From NCBI GenBank assembly GCA_017626015.1, contig JAGAJO010000012.1, positions 109,752-173,751 on the forward strand: DNA of 64,000 bases. The letters are read 5' to 3'. The translations under genes and the position numbers were made by a program. This document shows positions 10,012-18,963 of the stretch, one piece after another. The stretch comes from Ruminococcus sp. (GTDB lineage: Bacteria; Bacillota; Clostridia; Oscillospirales; Ruminococcaceae). Position 1 is the first letter of the stretch. The number at the start of each line of letters is the position of its first letter. The notes under the pieces were generated by a model, which made no database searches, had not been told where the DNA came from, and saw only the letters and a program-made list of their open reading frames with translations.

Positions 10012-10061
10012 TTAGCACTCATAAAGCCTAAGCGTTAGCACTCATTCTCTTTGAGTGCTAA
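10012..10061 (-). promoter_or_regulatory. CIRCE operator plus an extra half-site
   Basis: TTAGCACTC-N9-GAGTGCTAA at 10035-10061 is a perfect CIRCE element. A further TTAGCACTC half-site stands alone at 10012-10020, between it and the hrcA start, as a direct repeat of the left arm. Confidence 0.97.
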
Positions 10062-10065
10062 ATAT

Positions 10066-10094
10066 AGTTTATACCTTTTTTTCATTTTTGTCAA
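10066..10094 (-). promoter_or_regulatory. hrcA operon promoter
   Basis: On the minus strand, TTGACA (10094-10089) is followed 15-17 bases later by TATAAACT. CIRCE begins just downstream, so it lies over the expected start of transcription. Confidence 0.8.
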
Positions 10095-10168
10095 GGGCTT
10101 TTACATTATTTTTTCACCAAACTTGAAAATTATTTTACAGTAAAACTGGCAATATTGCACAACTGCAC

Positions 10169-10197
10169 AAAAAAGCGGGCGAACAGCGTTCGCCCGC
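10169..10197 (-). terminator. Rho-independent terminator after the zinc-ribbon gene
   Basis: The perfect 10-bp stem GCGGGCGAAC/GTTCGCCCGC with loop AGC (10175-10197) is followed on the minus strand by six U residues. Confidence 0.9.
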
Positions 10198-10220
10198 AGG
10201 GAATGCGGAATCATTTATCT

Positions 10221-10712
10221 TTACAGCTTCTCACAGAGATATTTTTCCGGAACATTATACCCAAGCTCTTTGAGCTGATTTGCATACTCATAATTTTCAA
10301 GCCGCTCCTCCGACTCCTGCATGAGCTTTCTGAAACGCTTTTCCTTTGAGCCGGTTTTGATCTGTACTGCGTCAATGACCGCTATAAGCATGATAGCCCC
10401 GGATAATATCATTATCATATACCATGAGGTATGATAATACTGCTGATAGTGCTTTTCAAAGTAAAGCAGCGTATACGCCAGAACAAAAAACGTAAGTCCC
10501 AGCAGTCCCATTTTTTTATCCCTGCCGTAGGAGAATTCCGAGGAGGGCATTCCTTCAGCCGCTATTTCGTGAAAACAGCGGTCGACATACTTTTCTCCGC
10601 ATTTTTTACAGATCTTTATGGGACTTCCGTAATATCTCCTGTTAGGATTATAGGAAGCTATCCTGGCTCCGCAGTGAGGACAAAACCCGCTTGTTGACGG
10701 TATATATTCCAT
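10221..10712 (-). CDS. Zinc-ribbon membrane protein of unknown function
   Basis: 163 residues from ATG 10712, with a strong AAGGGGGGG site. The N-terminus has two CxxC pairs (FCPHCGA and ICKKCGE) that should form a zinc ribbon. Two hydrophobic segments follow (around LLGLTFFVLAYTLLYF and MIMILSGAIMLIAVI), and then a charged C-terminal helix. It probably sits in the cytoplasmic membrane with the ribbon inside. It has its own terminator and lies just downstream of valS on the same strand. I recognise no named family; a housekeeping role cannot be inferred. Confidence 0.75.
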   Translation of the reverse strand: MEYIPSTSGFCPHCGARIASYNPNRRYYGSPIKICKKCGEKYVDRCFHEIAAEGMPSSEFSYGRDKKMGLLGLTFFVLAYTLLYFEKHYQQYYHTSWYMIMILSGAIMLIAVIDAVQIKTGSKEKRFRKLMQESEERLENYEYANQLKELGYNVPEKYLCEKL

Positions 10713-10769
10713 ACAACCCCCCCTTGACAAATTCAGACGTAAATTATTACGTTCCTTTATCGCAGTCCT

Positions 10770-13391
10770 TTACTTTTTCAGAGCCGCAAGAGACTGCTCG
10801 ATCTTTGACATTTTCTCCTGTGCCCTGGCAAGCTTTGCCTTTTCAGCCTCAATAAGCTGGGCGGGAGCCTTTGCCAGGAATCCCTGATTGGAAAGCTTTT
10901 TACTGAGAAAATCTATATCCTTAAGAACATTTTTCTTATCCTTTGTAAGCCTTGCGGTCTCCTTTTCCACGTCTATGATCTCAGAAAGAGGGATAAAGAA
11001 CCTTGCGCTGTCGGTTACTGCTGCGGCGCAGTCCTTTTCATTGCAGCTTCCGGTAATAACGACCTCCGACGCAGAAGCCAGTCTTTCGAAGAACATTATT
11101 CCCTTTTCAAAGACCTCCGGCTCTTCGGTTTCGATATAGAGCTTTGCTTTGACCGACGGAGGAACGTTCATTTCTCCACGGCAGTTTCTTATCGCTCTGA
11201 TACCGTTCATTATCTTTTCAAACACCGCTTCGTCTTCCGCATAGCTGAGCTTCTCATCATAAACCGGATAATCCTGTACCATGATAGCAGTTCCGTCGTT
11301 CACCAGAGCCTGCCAGATCTCCTCGGTGATAAACGGCATAAAGGGGTGCAGCAGCTTGAGCATACCCTTCATTACCCACACAAGAACTGCCTGCGCCGTC
11401 GCCCCGGTCTCGCCTCCGGCCGCTATTCTCGGCTTTGTAAGCTCGATGTACCAGTCGCAGTAGATATCCCAGATAAAATCATAGAGCTTTGCAACTGCAA
11501 CGCCCAGCTCGAACTTGTCAAGATTGTCATTGACTTCCTTTGCCAGGGTATTGAACTTTGAAACAACCCACTTATCCTCAACTGCAAGGTTTTCGGGCAG
11601 CGAGTCCGCCTTGAAGTCAGCCGGAAGATTCATCATGATAAATCTTGCCGCATTCCATATCTTATTTGCAAAATTCCTGGAGGACTTTACCTTATCCTCG
11701 ATAAACCTCATATCGTTTCCGGGTGCGTTTCCTGTGGCGAGCATGAAACGCAGTGCGTCGGCGCCGTACTGATCGATAATTACCAGCGGATCTATGCCGT
11801 TACCCAGTGATTTGGACATCTTTCTTCCCTGGGCGTCTCTGACAAGACCGTGGATAAGAACGGTATCGAAAGGCTTTTCGTTCATGTTTTCCATACCCGC
11901 AACTATCATTCTCGATACCCAGAAGGTAATTATATCGTAGCCTGTTACAAGGGTATTGGTAGGATAGAAATACTTGAGCTCATCCGTATTTTCAGACCAG
12001 CCCAGCGTAACAAAAGGCCAGAGAGCGGACGAGAACCAGGTATCCAGCGTATCGGGATCCTGTCTCATCTTTTTGCCGCACTTGGGGCAGCATACCTCGT
12101 TTTCCTTTGATACGACCATTTCGCCGCAGTCGTCGCAGTAGAATGCCGGTATCTGATGTCCCCACCAGAGCTGTCTGGATATACACCAGTCCCGGATATC
12201 GTTCATCCAGTTAAAATAATTCTTTTCAAAACGCTTTGGAACAAACTTGATGCCGCCGTCCTTTACGACCTTGATAGCAGGTTTTGCAAGATCAGCCATT
12301 TTTACGAACCACTGAAGCGAAACTCTCGGCTCTACGGTAGTTCCGCAGCGGTAGCAGGTGCCGACGTTATGCTCATGCTCCTCCGTCTTTACAAGAAATC
12401 CGCCCTTTTCCAGATCCTCAACTATCTTCTTACGTGCCTCATATCTGTCCATACCTGCATATGCGGGATAATCCTCCGTAATTTTAGCGTCCTCGGTAAG
12501 AACGTTGATCACAGGAAGATCATGTCTCTGACCTACCTCAAAGTCGTTGGGGTCGTGAGCAGGAGTTATCTTTACCACACCGGTACCGAATTCCATATCA
12601 ACATAGCTGTCCGCAACAACGGGTATTTCCCTTCCTACCAGCGGGAGCGTAAGGGTCTTGCCGATAATATCCTTGTATCTCTCGTCCTTGGGATTTACTG
12701 CAACTGCGGTATCTCCCAGCAGTGTTTCAGGACGTGTTGTGGCAAGCTCCACATAGCCTGAACCGTCTGTAAACGGGTATCTCAGATGCCAGAAATGTCC
12801 CGCCTGATCCTCATATTCGACCTCTGCATTGGAAATAGAGGTCCTGCAGTGGGGACACCAGTTGATTATCCTCTCTCCTCTGTAAATAAGACCTTTTTCA
12901 TAATACTTTACAAAAACCTCTTTTACCGCCTTTGAGCAGCCCTCGTCCATAGTGAAGCGCTCTCTGTCCCAGTCGCAGGAGGAACCCAGCTTTTTAAGCT
13001 GCTCGACGATCCTTCCGCCGTATTTGGCTTTCCACGCCCATGCTCTTTCCATAAAGCCGTCTCTGCCGACGTCGTCCTTTGTAAGGCCCTCTTTTCTCAT
13101 TGCCTCAACTATTTTCGCTTCTGTCGCTATGGAAGCGTGATCTGTACCGGGGATCCACTCTGCGCAGTAACCGCTCATTCTCTTCCAGCGGATAAGGATA
13201 TCCTGAAGAGTCTCGTCCAGTGCGTGTCCCATATGAAGCTGACCGGTGATATTCGGGGGCGGGATAACGATACAGTAAGGCTCCTTTTCCGGATCGGGTT
13301 CAGCCTTGAAAAATCCTCCGTCCATCCAGTATTTATAAATTTTATCCTCTACCTTATTAGGCTCATAAAGCTTTGAAAGCTCTTTTTTCAT
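10770..13391 (-). CDS. valS: Valyl-tRNA synthetase
   Basis: 873 residues, standard length. The start is ATG 13391 with AAAGGATT upstream; the 31-residue longer frame runs into a tRNA-like leader and is rejected. Class I motifs are HMGH (in ITGQLHMGHALD) and KMSKS (in GRKMSKSLGNG). The editing domain sits between them, with zinc-type CxxC pairs (CPHC, CDDC, CPKC), and the C-terminal coiled coil (about the last 70 residues) is characteristic of ValRS. It charges tRNA-Val and clears mischarged Thr. A consensus promoter lies at 13549-13577, with a ~150-base leader. I could not find a canonical T-box in that leader. Confidence 0.97.
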   Translation of the reverse strand: MKKELSKLYEPNKVEDKIYKYWMDGGFFKAEPDPEKEPYCIVIPPPNITGQLHMGHALDETLQDILIRWKRMSGYCAEWIPGTDHASIATEAKIVEAMRKEGLTKDDVGRDGFMERAWAWKAKYGGRIVEQLKKLGSSCDWDRERFTMDEGCSKAVKEVFVKYYEKGLIYRGERIINWCPHCRTSISNAEVEYEDQAGHFWHLRYPFTDGSGYVELATTRPETLLGDTAVAVNPKDERYKDIIGKTLTLPLVGREIPVVADSYVDMEFGTGVVKITPAHDPNDFEVGQRHDLPVINVLTEDAKITEDYPAYAGMDRYEARKKIVEDLEKGGFLVKTEEHEHNVGTCYRCGTTVEPRVSLQWFVKMADLAKPAIKVVKDGGIKFVPKRFEKNYFNWMNDIRDWCISRQLWWGHQIPAFYCDDCGEMVVSKENEVCCPKCGKKMRQDPDTLDTWFSSALWPFVTLGWSENTDELKYFYPTNTLVTGYDIITFWVSRMIVAGMENMNEKPFDTVLIHGLVRDAQGRKMSKSLGNGIDPLVIIDQYGADALRFMLATGNAPGNDMRFIEDKVKSSRNFANKIWNAARFIMMNLPADFKADSLPENLAVEDKWVVSKFNTLAKEVNDNLDKFELGVAVAKLYDFIWDIYCDWYIELTKPRIAAGGETGATAQAVLVWVMKGMLKLLHPFMPFITEEIWQALVNDGTAIMVQDYPVYDEKLSYAEDEAVFEKIMNGIRAIRNCRGEMNVPPSVKAKLYIETEEPEVFEKGIMFFERLASASEVVITGSCNEKDCAAAVTDSARFFIPLSEIIDVEKETARLTKDKKNVLKDIDFLSKKLSNQGFLAKAPAQLIEAEKAKLARAQEKMSKIEQSLAALKK

Positions 13392-13422
13392 TGTATAACA
13401 ATCCTTTCGTAATTTATTTTCA

Positions 13423-13471
13423 GCGGCACGGCGGGCGTCAGACTCGAACCCCCGGCTGCTTACGAAAGGCG
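13423..13471 (-). pseudogene. tRNA-like remnant in the valS leader
   Basis: On the minus strand this reads like the 3' half of a tRNA: anticodon-loop-like TTTCGTAAGCAG followed by GGGGGTTCGAGTCTGAC, with the invariant GTTCGA of a T arm. The T stem no longer pairs, and no D arm or intact acceptor is seen. It could be a decayed tRNA-Thr(CGU) fragment or a leader structure that mimics one. Tentative. Confidence 0.35.
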
Positions 13472-13548
13472 GGCTTGTATACAATATTATAAATATTCAT
13501 AACTCCATTCCTTTCCTCAGCCGTAATTTTACGGTATACTTAAAGTAT

Positions 13549-13577
13549 ATTATGACACTTTTTTTGCATATTGTCAA
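13549..13577 (-). promoter_or_regulatory. valS promoter
   Basis: Minus strand: TTGACA (13577-13572), a 17-base spacer, CATAAT (13554-13549). Confidence 0.75.
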
Positions 13578-13596
13578 GAGCCGCCCGCACAAAATC

Positions 13597-13725
13597 ACGG
13601 AAATCAATTGTAACGATCGAGCATTTTAATTATAACAAAACATCGTACCTTTATCCGGCATATAGAAGTCTGAGTTGTTCTTTCCCCGCCGTACGGCGGG
13701 GAAAGAACAACAAATATGCGGAACA
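13597..13725 (+). repeat. MITE-like hairpin repeat, copy A (right end lost)
   Basis: It begins with CACGGAAATCAATTG and shares the block TTTTAATTATAACAAAA with copies B and C. It contains a perfect 38-bp palindrome (13674-13711) centred on GCCGTACGGC. The right-hand terminal repeat seen in B and C is missing. It lies between valS and the transglutaminase gene terminator. Confidence 0.85.
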
Positions 13726-13735
13726 AAATTGCCGC

Positions 13736-13770
13736 AAAAAAGCAGGAACGCCTTTAACGCTCCCGCTTTA
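13736..13770 (-). terminator. Terminator of the transglutaminase gene
   Basis: The minus-strand stem AAGCGGGAGCG...GCGTTCCTGCTT (one mismatch) is followed by TTTT. It sits directly after the stop at 13779. Confidence 0.8.
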
Positions 13771-13778
13771 AGGTTTAT

Positions 13779-15086
13779 TTACTTGAGCTTTTCCGCAGCC
13801 TTTCCGTTCATTATATATGAAGCGCCGCCCCACGGATTTGACTCGGAATACTTAACGCAGAGAAAATTCCAGTCGCCGTCCTCGCCGTAGTTGCCCGTTT
13901 CCATAAGATAGGCTGTTCCGTTTATCTTTACCTCACCCCAGAAATGCTGCCACTGGTTTCCGTCCTCGTATCCCCGCCAGCCCTGTACAAGACTGGCATC
14001 ATAGCCCAGATAGCACATCATTGCCACAAGTGCGCCGTTGTACTGTACACATTGACCGGATCTGTAATTGAAAATTGCGTCAACATATGATTTTCCGGCA
14101 ATGTTCCAGTAATCGTCGCCGCTTGCATATTTTACCTTCCTGTTTATCCATTGGAGGGTGTAATCGATCTTCTGTCCTCTGGTCATTGAAGATGTAAAAT
14201 GCTTTTGGGCAAAATTTTTAAGCGTGTTTATATCCGCAGCCGAAAGGTATGCCGTGGAGGTCACGGTGGTCTTTCCCTGCCTGTTATAGACCTTATACGA
14301 CTTCAACGCATTTTTCTTGGGAGCCGCATCGAGCCTTGCAATATATACGGAGCTGCTGGGGATATATTTGAATGTATCGCCGTCAGTCGTTGCGGAACGT
14401 ACAGTGCTGTAATCTCCGTAGCTTTTTTTACCGTTTGCGTCAGACGCAACGGCGCGCATTCTGAAATAATATTTCGTACCCTCGGACAGTCCCGTGATCG
14501 TATAGGAAAGCTTGTTTTTATCGTTAACGGTCTTTACCTGCCTCCAGGCAGAGGAACCTTCCTCACGGGTATAGATAACATATCCGCAGCCGTTGAGCTT
14601 GTTCCATTTAAGATTTACTGAATTGTTATTTTTTGAGATAGCAACAATAACCGACTGAGCAGGCTTCGACACTGTGCGGCATATATTGCTGTCGCTGCTG
14701 AATACCTTTTTTCCGTTTACTATTTTATACGCTTTGACCTTGAAGCTGTATCTCAGTCCGGGAAGAACGCCCTTGCTTGTAAAGCTTGTCGCAGAGGCGG
14801 AAGCTTTTCCCACGTTTATCCACCTGGGACAATTCTCGCTGTAGCGGTAAATGTAATATCCGTCCGCACCTGACACCTTTCCCCAGCGGATCGTTACATA
14901 GCTCTGTCCGCTCGTATAATTTGAATTTATATACGGCTTGCCAACACTGACCGCCTTAGTCTCGGCAGCCTGCGCAGTTATCGGAGAAATAACCGACAGC
15001 GCCTTATCTGAGGGAACTGCGGCAAGACCGGCGGAAAAAGCGATACATGACGCTGCAGCCGCTGCGATTTTCCTTTTAATGTTCAT
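13779..15086 (-). CDS. Secreted fibronectin-type-III / transglutaminase-like protein
   Basis: 435 residues from ATG 15086; GGAAGTG lies 12 bases upstream. A Lys/Arg N-terminus and a hydrophobic core ending in AQAAE form a signal peptide. Two fibronectin-III-like domains follow (about 45-130 and 135-230, with NLKWN and EGTKYYFRMRAV strands). A C-terminal transglutaminase-like core carries a Cys-His-Asp type triad: Cys in SGQCVQYNG, His in WQHFWGEV, then LMETGNYGE. Such proteins are secreted proteases or crosslinkers acting on peptides at the cell surface; the substrate is unknown. The gene stands alone between two MITE copies, with its own terminator. Confidence 0.85.
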   Translation of the reverse strand: MNIKRKIAAAAASCIAFSAGLAAVPSDKALSVISPITAQAAETKAVSVGKPYINSNYTSGQSYVTIRWGKVSGADGYYIYRYSENCPRWINVGKASASATSFTSKGVLPGLRYSFKVKAYKIVNGKKVFSSDSNICRTVSKPAQSVIVAISKNNNSVNLKWNKLNGCGYVIYTREEGSSAWRQVKTVNDKNKLSYTITGLSEGTKYYFRMRAVASDANGKKSYGDYSTVRSATTDGDTFKYIPSSSVYIARLDAAPKKNALKSYKVYNRQGKTTVTSTAYLSAADINTLKNFAQKHFTSSMTRGQKIDYTLQWINRKVKYASGDDYWNIAGKSYVDAIFNYRSGQCVQYNGALVAMMCYLGYDASLVQGWRGYEDGNQWQHFWGEVKINGTAYLMETGNYGEDGDWNFLCVKYSESNPWGGASYIMNGKAAEKLK

Positions 15087-15167
15087 TTTTATCACTTCCA
15101 ATTAGTATTATTTGTTTTATTTTAGCATCTCTCGCCGCAAAAGTCAATAGTTCAAGTAGAATATACG

Positions 15168-15325
15168 AGAAATCAATTTTAACGATCAAACATTTTAATT
15201 ATAACAAAATATCGTACTTTTGCTCTGAGTATCGAAGCCTGAGTTGTCCTTTCCCCGCCGTACGTCAGGGAAAGGACAACAAATATATACAAAATTTTTG
15301 TTCGGTATTCTGAAAATTGATCTGC
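15168..15325 (+). repeat. MITE-like hairpin repeat, copy B (158 bp)
   Basis: Full-length copy. The left end is GAAATCAATTTTAACGATC and the right end AAAATTGATCTGC, an imperfect terminal inverted repeat. The internal palindrome at 15243-15280 has arms GTTGTCCTTT and AAAGGACAAC and a slightly damaged centre. It lies in the transglutaminase-ilvE intergenic region. Confidence 0.88.
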
Positions 15326-15451
15326 GTATAGAATATATCTAAAAAAAAACACCTGAATACGTTATCTTCAGCATCGCTTGGTATAAATATGCCGTTTCGT
15401 TCCGACATTTAATTGTCAAAATCGATTTCTGTGATTTTTTTCAAAAAGCAC

Positions 15452-15480
15452 TTGAAAAATCTGAGGAATTGTATTATAAT
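15452..15480 (+). promoter_or_regulatory. ilvE promoter
   Basis: TTGAAA (15452-15457), a 17-base spacer, TATAAT (15475-15480), 38 bases before the start codon. Confidence 0.85.
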
Positions 15481-15517
15481 AATATGTGGAATAAAAAACG
15501 AAAGAAGGATTTTTGTT

Positions 15518-16582
15518 ATGGAAATCAAAATTGAACTTACTAAAAATCCGAAGGAGAAGCCTCAGGACGAGACTAAACTTGGATTTGGTCACATCTTTAC
15601 GGATCATATGTTTGTAATGAACTATGATACGGGCATGGGCTGGCACGACGCAAGGATAGTACCTTACGGAGAAATTTCTCTTTCACCCGCCGCTATGTGT
15701 CTGCACTACGGTCAGGAGATCTTCGAGGGACTTAAGGCTTACAGAACTGCCGACGGAAGCGTTCAGCTTTTCAGACCGGACGAGAACTTCAAGAGAATGA
15801 ACGTATCGAATGAAAGAATGGTCATTCCCGCTATCGACGAGGAATTTGTTCTGGAGGCTCTCAAGAAGCTTGTTAAGCTTGAAGAGGACTGGGTTCCTCA
15901 CACAGAGGGCGCATCACTTTACATCAGACCCTTTATAATCTCAACGGATCCCTATGTCGGTGTAAAGCCCGCAGATCATTATCTGTTCATGATAATACTT
16001 TCACCCTCCGGCGCTTACTATTCAACCGGACTCAATCCTGTTAAGATCTACGTTGAGCAGAAGTATGTCAGAGCGGTAAGAGGCGGTACCGGATTTGCAA
16101 AGACAGCCGCTAACTATGCTATCTCCCTGAAGGGACAGGACGAGGCTCACAAGCAGGATTACGAGCAGGTTCTCTGGCTTGACGGCGTTGAGCAGAAATA
16201 CATAGAAGAGGTAGGATCAATGAACATCTTCTTCGTGATCGACGGAGAGGTCATCACTCCTAAGCTTACCGGCTCGGTCCTCCCCGGCATTACGAGAAAA
16301 TCCGCAATTGAGATATGCAAGAACAAGGGCTACAAGGTATCCGAAAGAAGAATTTCCATTGAAGAGGTTGCCAAAGCATATGACGATGGCAAGCTTGACG
16401 AGGTATTCGGAACGGGTACTGCGGCAGTAATTTCTCCTGTTGGTCACCTTAAATGGGGCGACAAGGTCATGACTATCAACGATAACAAGATCGGCGAGAT
16501 CTCACAGATGCTGTATGATACTCTTACGGGTATTCAGTGGGGCAAGCTTCCCGACGATTACAACTGGATAGTAAAGATCTGA
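15518..16582 (+). CDS. ilvE: Branched-chain-amino-acid aminotransferase
   Basis: 354 residues from ATG 15518, with AAGGA upstream; a longer frame would begin before the promoter. It is a class IV PLP aminotransferase of the BCAT group. The lysine forming the Schiff base is expected at Lys195 in [12 protein letters not shown]. The motifs [10 protein letters not shown] and [10 protein letters not shown] line the cofactor and substrate pockets. It interconverts Leu, Ile and Val with their 2-oxoacids using glutamate. The gene is monocistronic: its own promoter precedes it and a strong hairpin follows. No attenuator was seen in the short leader. Confidence 0.96.
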   Translation: MEIKIELTKNPKEKPQDETKLGFGHIFTDHMFVMNYDTGMGWHDARIVPYGEISLSPAAMCLHYGQEIFEGLKAYRTADGSVQLFRPDENFKRMNVSNERMVIPAIDEEFVLEALKKLVKLEEDWVPHTEGASLYIRPFIISTDPYVGVKPADHYLFMIILSPSGAYYSTGLNPVKIYVEQKYVRAVRGGTGFAKTAANYAISLKGQDEAHKQDYEQVLWLDGVEQKYIEEVGSMNIFFVIDGEVITPKLTGSVLPGITRKSAIEICKNKGYKVSERRISIEEVAKAYDDGKLDEVFGTGTAAVISPVGHLKWGDKVMTINDNKIGEISQMLYDTLTGIQWGKLPDDYNWIVKI

Positions 16583-16631
16583 ATATAAAAATAAAGGGAC
16601 GGCAAAAGACAGCCGCACATGAAGAAGTTTT

Positions 16632-16680
16632 CGCCATAACACTTTTGATTTTCGGTCAAAAGTGTTATGGCGTTTATATT
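16632..16680 (+). terminator. Terminator after ilvE
   Basis: A perfect 17-bp stem (16632-16648 with 16656-16672) is followed by TTTATATT. Confidence 0.88.
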
Positions 16681-16707
16681 GACAATGTAATGGCTTTGAT
16701 GTATAAT
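16679..16707 (+). promoter_or_regulatory. Promoter of the HAD hydrolase gene
   Basis: TTGACA (16679-16684), a 17-base spacer, TATAAT (16702-16707), directly after the ilvE terminator. Confidence 0.9.
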
Positions 16708-16744
16708 TATCACTAAGATAAATCGGAATTTGTGAGGTGTTAAT

Positions 16745-17482
16745 ATGACAAAACCCGAAATGATAATTTTTGACTATGGGTACACAATTCTTCACGAGCC
16801 AAACCATAGCGTCGAAAACGGAAACAAGGCAATCTTCAAATACATAAAAGATAATCCCGGCAATGTCGGTTTTGAAACCTTTAACAAAACCTGCATTGAA
16901 ATGTTTGCGAAGATCAAAGCTGCCCGCGGCACGCTTGAAATTCACGAGCATCATTTTTTGAGGCTTGTATTTGATTATCTTAACATAACGTTTTCTGTTT
17001 CTGTAGCCGAAGCGGAACGCATTATATGGAACGGAATTTCCGAAGGCGCGGTTATGCCTTATGTTTCGGAAATGCTTGATTATCTCAATGAAAACGGCAT
17101 ACGCACCGCCGTGATAAGCAACAATTGCTTTTCGGGCGCCGCACTTGCCGAAAGAATAAACAGACTTTTGCCGAATAACAATTTTGAATTTGTACTTGTT
17201 TCAAGCGAGTATGTATTCAAAAAGCCGCACCCGCTTATGTTTGAGATCGCACTTAAAAAGGCAGGTCTGCCGGCGGATAAGGTATGGTTCTGCGGCGACA
17301 GCATCTATTGTGATATAAACGGCGCGCACGGGGTCGGAATGTTCCCTGTTTTGTACGAAGGCTCGACCGCTGAAGAAAATCCTTCCGTTCGTGATAATAT
17401 AGATATGGAAATAACCTTTGACCATTTACATATTCATCATTGGAGTGAATTGGTTAAGGCTTTGGAGCAAATTAATAAGTAA
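16745..17482 (+). CDS. HAD-superfamily hydrolase
   Basis: 245 residues. Motif I is IIFDYGYTI, with the nucleophile Asp at residue 10. The usual second Asp (D+2) is Gly, a variant seen in a clostridial FDYGxTL subgroup. Motif II is AVISNN, motif III the Lys in FKKPHPLMF, and motif IV FCGDSIYCDINGA. The helical cap between motifs I and II places it in subfamily I. It probably dephosphorylates a small metabolite, but loss of the D+2 acid/base leaves catalysis and substrate open. It has its own promoter and a hairpin at 17525, so it is a single-gene unit. Confidence 0.88.
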   Translation: MTKPEMIIFDYGYTILHEPNHSVENGNKAIFKYIKDNPGNVGFETFNKTCIEMFAKIKAARGTLEIHEHHFLRLVFDYLNITFSVSVAEAERIIWNGISEGAVMPYVSEMLDYLNENGIRTAVISNNCFSGAALAERINRLLPNNNFEFVLVSSEYVFKKPHPLMFEIALKKAGLPADKVWFCGDSIYCDINGAHGVGMFPVLYEGSTAEENPSVRDNIDMEITFDHLHIHHWSELVKALEQINK

Positions 17483-17524
17483 GTATAAATTCTGATTTAT
17501 GCGAGTAATCAAGTATTAACAAAT

Positions 17525-17562
17525 AAGCTCCGAAGCAGTTAGCAATAATTACTTCGGAGCTT
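17525..17562 (+). terminator. Hairpin after the HAD gene
   Basis: Arms AAGCTCCGAAG and CTTCGGAGCTT are exact complements with a 16-base loop. A weak T-rich tail follows. Confidence 0.7.
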
Positions 17563-17655
17563 AAACTTCTTTATTAGTATCGAACTAAAACCGTCCTTTT
17601 ACTTTTTAAAGTAAAATCATACGCTGATCGTACAGGCAATATAAATTGTGCCGAC

Positions 17656-18942
17656 CTATTTAAGCATATCTCCGAACTGCTCCATAAATGCGTCGGCAAC
17701 GATCTTTCCCGCCTCGCCGTTGGGATGTCCTCCGTATTTTGCCTCAGCAGGAGTTTCGGGATCGCACAGATACGATGCAAAATCGAAATAATAAGCGCCG
17801 TATTCCTCCGCTGTCTGGCGGAGCATTTCGTTATACTCGGTACGCACCGCCTCGTGTTCCTCGTCGTAATTCTGCGGCGGAGCGTTAAAGAGAATGATAT
17901 TTTTTACCCCGGCAGCTTTAAACTGGTCAAGTACGACCGTCAGATAATCCACTATCTCCTGCGCTGAATTTCCGCCGTCACCGTTATACTCGCCTGAAAT
18001 AATATCGTTTGTACCGAACGCCACAATAGCCGTGTCGCAGTTCAGCGATCTGCCAAGCCAGTTGTTGCAGGACGAAAGATCGCTGGTCCTTGCCCAGCCG
18101 AGTCCGCAGTTCCAGAAGGACGAGCTGTCTCCAAGCTGCTTTGCGATCTGAGCCGCCCAGTATTCGTATTTCATAAATTCAGTCTGGCAGCCCTGAGTAA
18201 TGGAATCTCCAACAGCCATGACCCTGTTTGAAACATTTTCACGCTTTGCGCCGATAAATACCGGCAAAGGAATGTCGCTGCAATATATAAATTCCCCTGT
18301 ACCGCCCTTATCCGAAACAGACGAAGACAGGTCGGACATACTTATACATGGGATATCTCTTCCCGTAAGCGTCCACTCCCAAACCAGATAGTGACCCTCG
18401 GGAATGTTTAAAGCTACCGGGTCGCTCCAGAAGGTCTCGCAGGGGGAAACCTCTTTCTTAGTCTCTCCGCCGAAGGTTATCTCCGTTTTTCCGGTCACCT
18501 CGTCCTCTGGTGATTCTCCTCCGTCGTAAACAGCGGCAGAGGAAATAGTATATTCGCCGCCCTCCTTGCCGACATACGCCGGATTGCCTTTATTATATGT
18601 GGAATCCACAGAATTTGAAAAATAAAAACAATATTCAAGCTCGCCGTACTCCTCCACAGGGATATACGCACGGTAGGTTATTTCGTCGGCGATCCGTACA
18701 ATTCCGTTATTTCCTGTGGAAAGATATGTATTTGACGTGTAGATCTCAAAATTCTGATCCTCTGCCTTACAGCTTATCACAGGCGGATCCTGATCTTCAT
18801 CCGGAATGCTTTCCGCAGCGGACTCTCCTGCCGCAGACTGCTTTACATCCTCAGCCGATGACGTATCGCCCGATTCATTCCCGCAGGAACACATCATAAT
18901 AACTGCGGTCAGCGCAGTCAGCAGTGCCGTAGCTCTTTTCAT
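17656..18942 (-). CDS. Secreted SGNH/GDSL-type esterase, probable carbohydrate esterase
   Basis: 428 residues; ATG 18942 with GGGAGG upstream. The N-terminus MKRATALLTALTAVIMMCSC looks like a lipoprotein signal with Cys at 18 or 20. An acidic, Ser-rich linker follows and then a beta-rich domain (about 55-240). The SGNH domain has block I VGDSITQG, block III GTNDI and block V GGHPNGEAG, giving Ser, Gly, Asn and His of the catalytic machinery. Two-domain enzymes of this layout deacetylate plant polysaccharides, which would fit the glycan locus elsewhere in the window. Convergent with the HAD gene. Substrate not determined. Confidence 0.87.
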   Translation of the reverse strand: MKRATALLTALTAVIMMCSCGNESGDTSSAEDVKQSAAGESAAESIPDEDQDPPVISCKAEDQNFEIYTSNTYLSTGNNGIVRIADEITYRAYIPVEEYGELEYCFYFSNSVDSTYNKGNPAYVGKEGGEYTISSAAVYDGGESPEDEVTGKTEITFGGETKKEVSPCETFWSDPVALNIPEGHYLVWEWTLTGRDIPCISMSDLSSSVSDKGGTGEFIYCSDIPLPVFIGAKRENVSNRVMAVGDSITQGCQTEFMKYEYWAAQIAKQLGDSSSFWNCGLGWARTSDLSSCNNWLGRSLNCDTAIVAFGTNDIISGEYNGDGGNSAQEIVDYLTVVLDQFKAAGVKNIILFNAPPQNYDEEHEAVRTEYNEMLRQTAEEYGAYYFDFASYLCDPETPAEAKYGGHPNGEAGKIVADAFMEQFGDMLK

Positions 18943-18963
18943 TTTAATTACCTCCCATATTAT

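Noticed and set aside
13421-13480. Functional tRNA gene
   Set aside because: The T stem does not pair, and no D arm, full anticodon stem or acceptor stem can be built; kept only as a remnant.
13392-13550. T-box riboswitch upstream of valS
   Set aside because: The conserved T-box core (AGGGTGGNACCGCG-like) and an antiterminator/terminator pair are missing.
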